From Devosia riboflavina (GTDB lineage Bacteria > Pseudomonadota > Alphaproteobacteria > Rhizobiales > Devosiaceae), in contig NZ_JQGC01000003.1 in NCBI RefSeq assembly GCF_000743575.1, forward strand, positions 372,001 through 436,000: 64,000 nucleotides of DNA, written 5' to 3'. The first letter of the stretch is position 1, and the number at the start of each line of letters is the position of its first letter. The notes below the pieces were generated by a model. The model was not told where the DNA came from, did no database searches, and saw only the letters and a program-made list of their open reading frames with translations. The translations under genes were made by a program, and so were the position numbers. This document shows positions 62,176-64,000 of this stretch, in pieces.

Positions 62176-63069
62176 TCAGCGCTCGTAATTGATGCGTCGG
62201 CCGAGGAAGGCGAACTGCGCCCCCGTCAGCAGCACGACGAAGACCATGAGAATGGCGGTCTGGGTGGCGGCGCCCGAGAGGTCGTAGCCGTTAAAACCGT
62301 CGACGTAGATTTTGTAGACGAGGAGATTGGTCGAGCCGCCCGGCCCGCCCTTGGTCATGGTGTCGACCAGCGCAAAGGCCGAGGTGACGCTTTCGGTGAA
62401 TTCGAGCACCAGCGTCAAAAACACCTGCGGCATGATCAGCGGCAATTGCACATCGAAGATGCGGCGCCAGGCGCCCGCCCCATCCATGGCCGCAGCCTGG
62501 TGCATGGTGCGCGGCAGCGATTGCAGACCCGCGAGCAGAATGACGAAATTGAACGGAATGCCACTCCAGACATGGGCAGCGATGAGCATGATGAAAGCAT
62601 CGGTGCCGTCGATGCCCGGCGCCCAGATGCCGGGAAACCACTGGTTGAGCGGCGACAGGATGCCGACGAATGGATTGAAGATAAACGCAAAAATCACGCC
62701 GATCGACGCCCCGGCAACGCCTTTGGGCCAGACCAGCACGTTTCGCGCGGGCTGCGACAGCCGCAGTTGCCGATCAGCAGCCACGGCCAGGATCAGCGGC
62801 ACCAGCACGGCAAGGCTCGAGCCGATCACCATGAAGATGACGGTCCGCTTGCCTGCTTCCCAGAATTGCGGATCGGAAAGGACGCGGGCGAAATTGGCCC
62901 AGCCGACAAAGATCGAGCCGCCGCCAAACGGACGCTCCAGGAAGAACGACCAATAAAAGGCCTGGAAGATCGGCACATAGAAGAAGATGACGATCAGCAG
63001 CGCCAGCGGCGTGACCAGCAGGACCGGCAGCCAGCGATTGGCGAACAGTGCTTGAGTTGGCGAGGACAT
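62176..63069 (-). CDS. ugpA: sn-Glycerol-3-phosphate ABC transporter permease UgpA
   Basis: 297 residues from MSSPTQALFAN. Six helices; the EAA loop is MHQAAAMDGAGAWRRIFDVQLPLIMP. FYWSFFLERPFGGGSIFVGWANF matches the UgpA/MalF-type N-terminal region. It pairs with UgpE. It lies about 65 bp downstream of the binding-protein gene. Confidence 0.9.
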   Translation of the reverse strand: MSSPTQALFANRWLPVLLVTPLALLIVIFFYVPIFQAFYWSFFLERPFGGGSIFVGWANFARVLSDPQFWEAGKRTVIFMVIGSSLAVLVPLILAVAADRQLRLSQPARNVLVWPKGVAGASIGVIFAFIFNPFVGILSPLNQWFPGIWAPGIDGTDAFIMLIAAHVWSGIPFNFVILLAGLQSLPRTMHQAAAMDGAGAWRRIFDVQLPLIMPQVFLTLVLEFTESVTSAFALVDTMTKGGPGGSTNLLVYKIYVDGFNGYDLSGAATQTAILMVFVVLLTGAQFAFLGRRINYER

Positions 63070-63133
63070 GGATGCGGCCCAGAATGAGGGGACCGGCACG
63101 GAGCATTGCTACCCCGTGCCGTTCTGCCGGGGA

Positions 63134-64000
63134 TCAGGGAAGCTTGACGCCCTGGTAGGTCTGCTCGAAGCGGCGCAGGAGTTCGTCACCGCGCTTCTTG
63201 GCATTGTCGAGGGCGGCCTGCATGGTCGGCTCGCCGTTCCAGGCTTTCTGGGTTTCTTCCATGAAAACTTCGCGGAACTGCACGTAGAAGCCCAGACGCA
63301 CGCCGCGGCTGTCTTCGGTGCGCGGCTGGTTCATGGATTCGATGCCGATGGCAGCGGTCGCATATTTGGCAGCGTCGGCTTCGCCTGACGCTTCGATGGC
63401 GCCAAGCACGTCCTTGGTCACCGGGACATAGCCAGTGGCCGCGGTGAAGGCCATCTGCTGTTCGGGCCGGCGCAGGAAGTCGAGAAAACCCTTGGCGGCC
63501 GCGACTTCGGCGTCTTCGTGGCCCTTCATCACATAGATGGAAGCGCCGCCGACCAGCGTATTGTGGCGCTCATAGCCTTCATACATCGGGGCCATGTCGA
63601 CACTGACTTCATACTTGCCCTCAAAGGCCTTGGCCGAAGCCGCATAAGAGCCCGAGGAACCTTCCATCATGGCGCATTCGCCGGCGTTGAAAGCATCGGC
63701 ATATTTGCCGGCCTTGGTGTCGACGCCGAGACGGACGAGACCTTCCTTGCGCCATTCGACGAGGTTGGTCAGGTGCTGCACCACAAAGGTGGTGTTGAGC
63801 ACATATTCGGCGTCGAGCCCGTCATAGCCATTGTGGTTGGAGGCGATCGGCAGGCCGTGGCGCGCCGAGAACTGTTCCAGCACGCGCCAGGTATCGCCAT
63901 CGGTGACGAAGGGGCAGGCATGGCCGGCTGCCTTCAGCTTTTCGGCGGCAGCCTTGATCTCTTCCCAGGTTTTTGGCGTCTCGGTGATGCCGGCTTCCGC
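63134..64000 (-). CDS. ugpB: sn-Glycerol-3-phosphate binding protein, partial
   Basis: The frame is open to the window edge, so the N-terminus and signal peptide are missing; about 288 residues are visible. Family blocks include TPKTWEEIKAAAEKLKAAG at the edge, ECAMMEGSSGSYAAS, and YEGYERHNTLVGGASIYVMKGHED. These fit UgpB-type solute-binding proteins. It captures glycerol-3-phosphate or its diesters in the periplasm for UgpAE-C, whose genes follow on the same strand. Confidence 0.85.
   Translation of the reverse strand, partial: AEAGITETPKTWEEIKAAAEKLKAAGHACPFVTDGDTWRVLEQFSARHGLPIASNHNGYDGLDAEYVLNTTFVVQHLTNLVEWRKEGLVRLGVDTKAGKYADAFNAGECAMMEGSSGSYAASAKAFEGKYEVSVDMAPMYEGYERHNTLVGGASIYVMKGHEDAEVAAAKGFLDFLRRPEQQMAFTAATGYVPVTKDVLGAIEASGEADAAKYATAAIGIESMNQPRTEDSRGVRLGFYVQFREVFMEETQKAWNGEPTMQAALDNAKKRGDELLRRFEQTYQGVKLP

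Overview
The window looks like a chromosomal segment of a high-GC alphaproteobacterium of the order Hyphomicrobiales, most likely Devosia or a close relative. The reasons are the replication cluster gyrB-recF-dnaN-dnaA followed by rpsT and mutM, the adjacent ubiE-ubiB pair, and the general style of the genes. This is inference from gene content and protein style, not from a database search.

Layout. 1-14100 is ordinary host sequence: two aldo/keto reductases, an RlpA-like protein, 1-Cys peroxiredoxin, a CreA-like lipoprotein, a polar amino-acid ABC permease and binding protein, DUF1508, a cyclic-nucleotide-binding protein overlapping a SelW-like protein, glutathione peroxidase, a class A penicillin-binding protein with a repetitive tail, an LLM flavin oxidoreductase, a PhnA-domain protein and a nitrilase-superfamily hydrolase. 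14142-29625 is a 15.5-kb Tn7-like transposon lying between the nitrilase gene and the 3' end of gyrB. 29634-41609 is the replication block (gyrB, recF, dnaN, dnaA, rpsT, mutM) and ubiE-ubiB. 41673-64000 is host sequence again: a two-component system, phytase-like and alkaline phosphatases, a possible zinc-handling ABC system, a GGDEF/EAL protein, an iron-type ABC transporter, and a ugp glycerol-3-phosphate operon with a glycerophosphodiesterase and an inositol-phosphatase-family gene.

The transposon is the main find. Its ends are 5'-TGT...ACA-3' with 19-bp inverted repeats differing at two positions. The box TGAACCATAAAG occurs four times at the left end and twice at the right end. A tnsA-tnsB-tnsC-tniQ operon is transcribed from right to left, and the right end lies 8 bp past the gyrB stop codon. 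This is the geometry of Tn7 at glmS, but with gyrB as the apparent attachment gene. The TnsA-like protein appears to have lost its nuclease residues. Cargo includes a Phd/PIN toxin-antitoxin pair, a CoiA-like zinc-ribbon protein, a nucleotidyltransferase-fold protein, several unknown proteins, and a MerR-controlled metal operon (cytochrome c, HMA-CDF transporter, LspA) beside a decayed P-type ATPase. Two decayed gyrB tails lie just inside the right end, which suggests repeated exchange at gyrB loci.

Phosphorus acquisition recurs in the right third: phytase-like and alkaline phosphatases flank a candidate Pho box, and the ugp operon carries a GDPD gene for glycerophosphodiesters.
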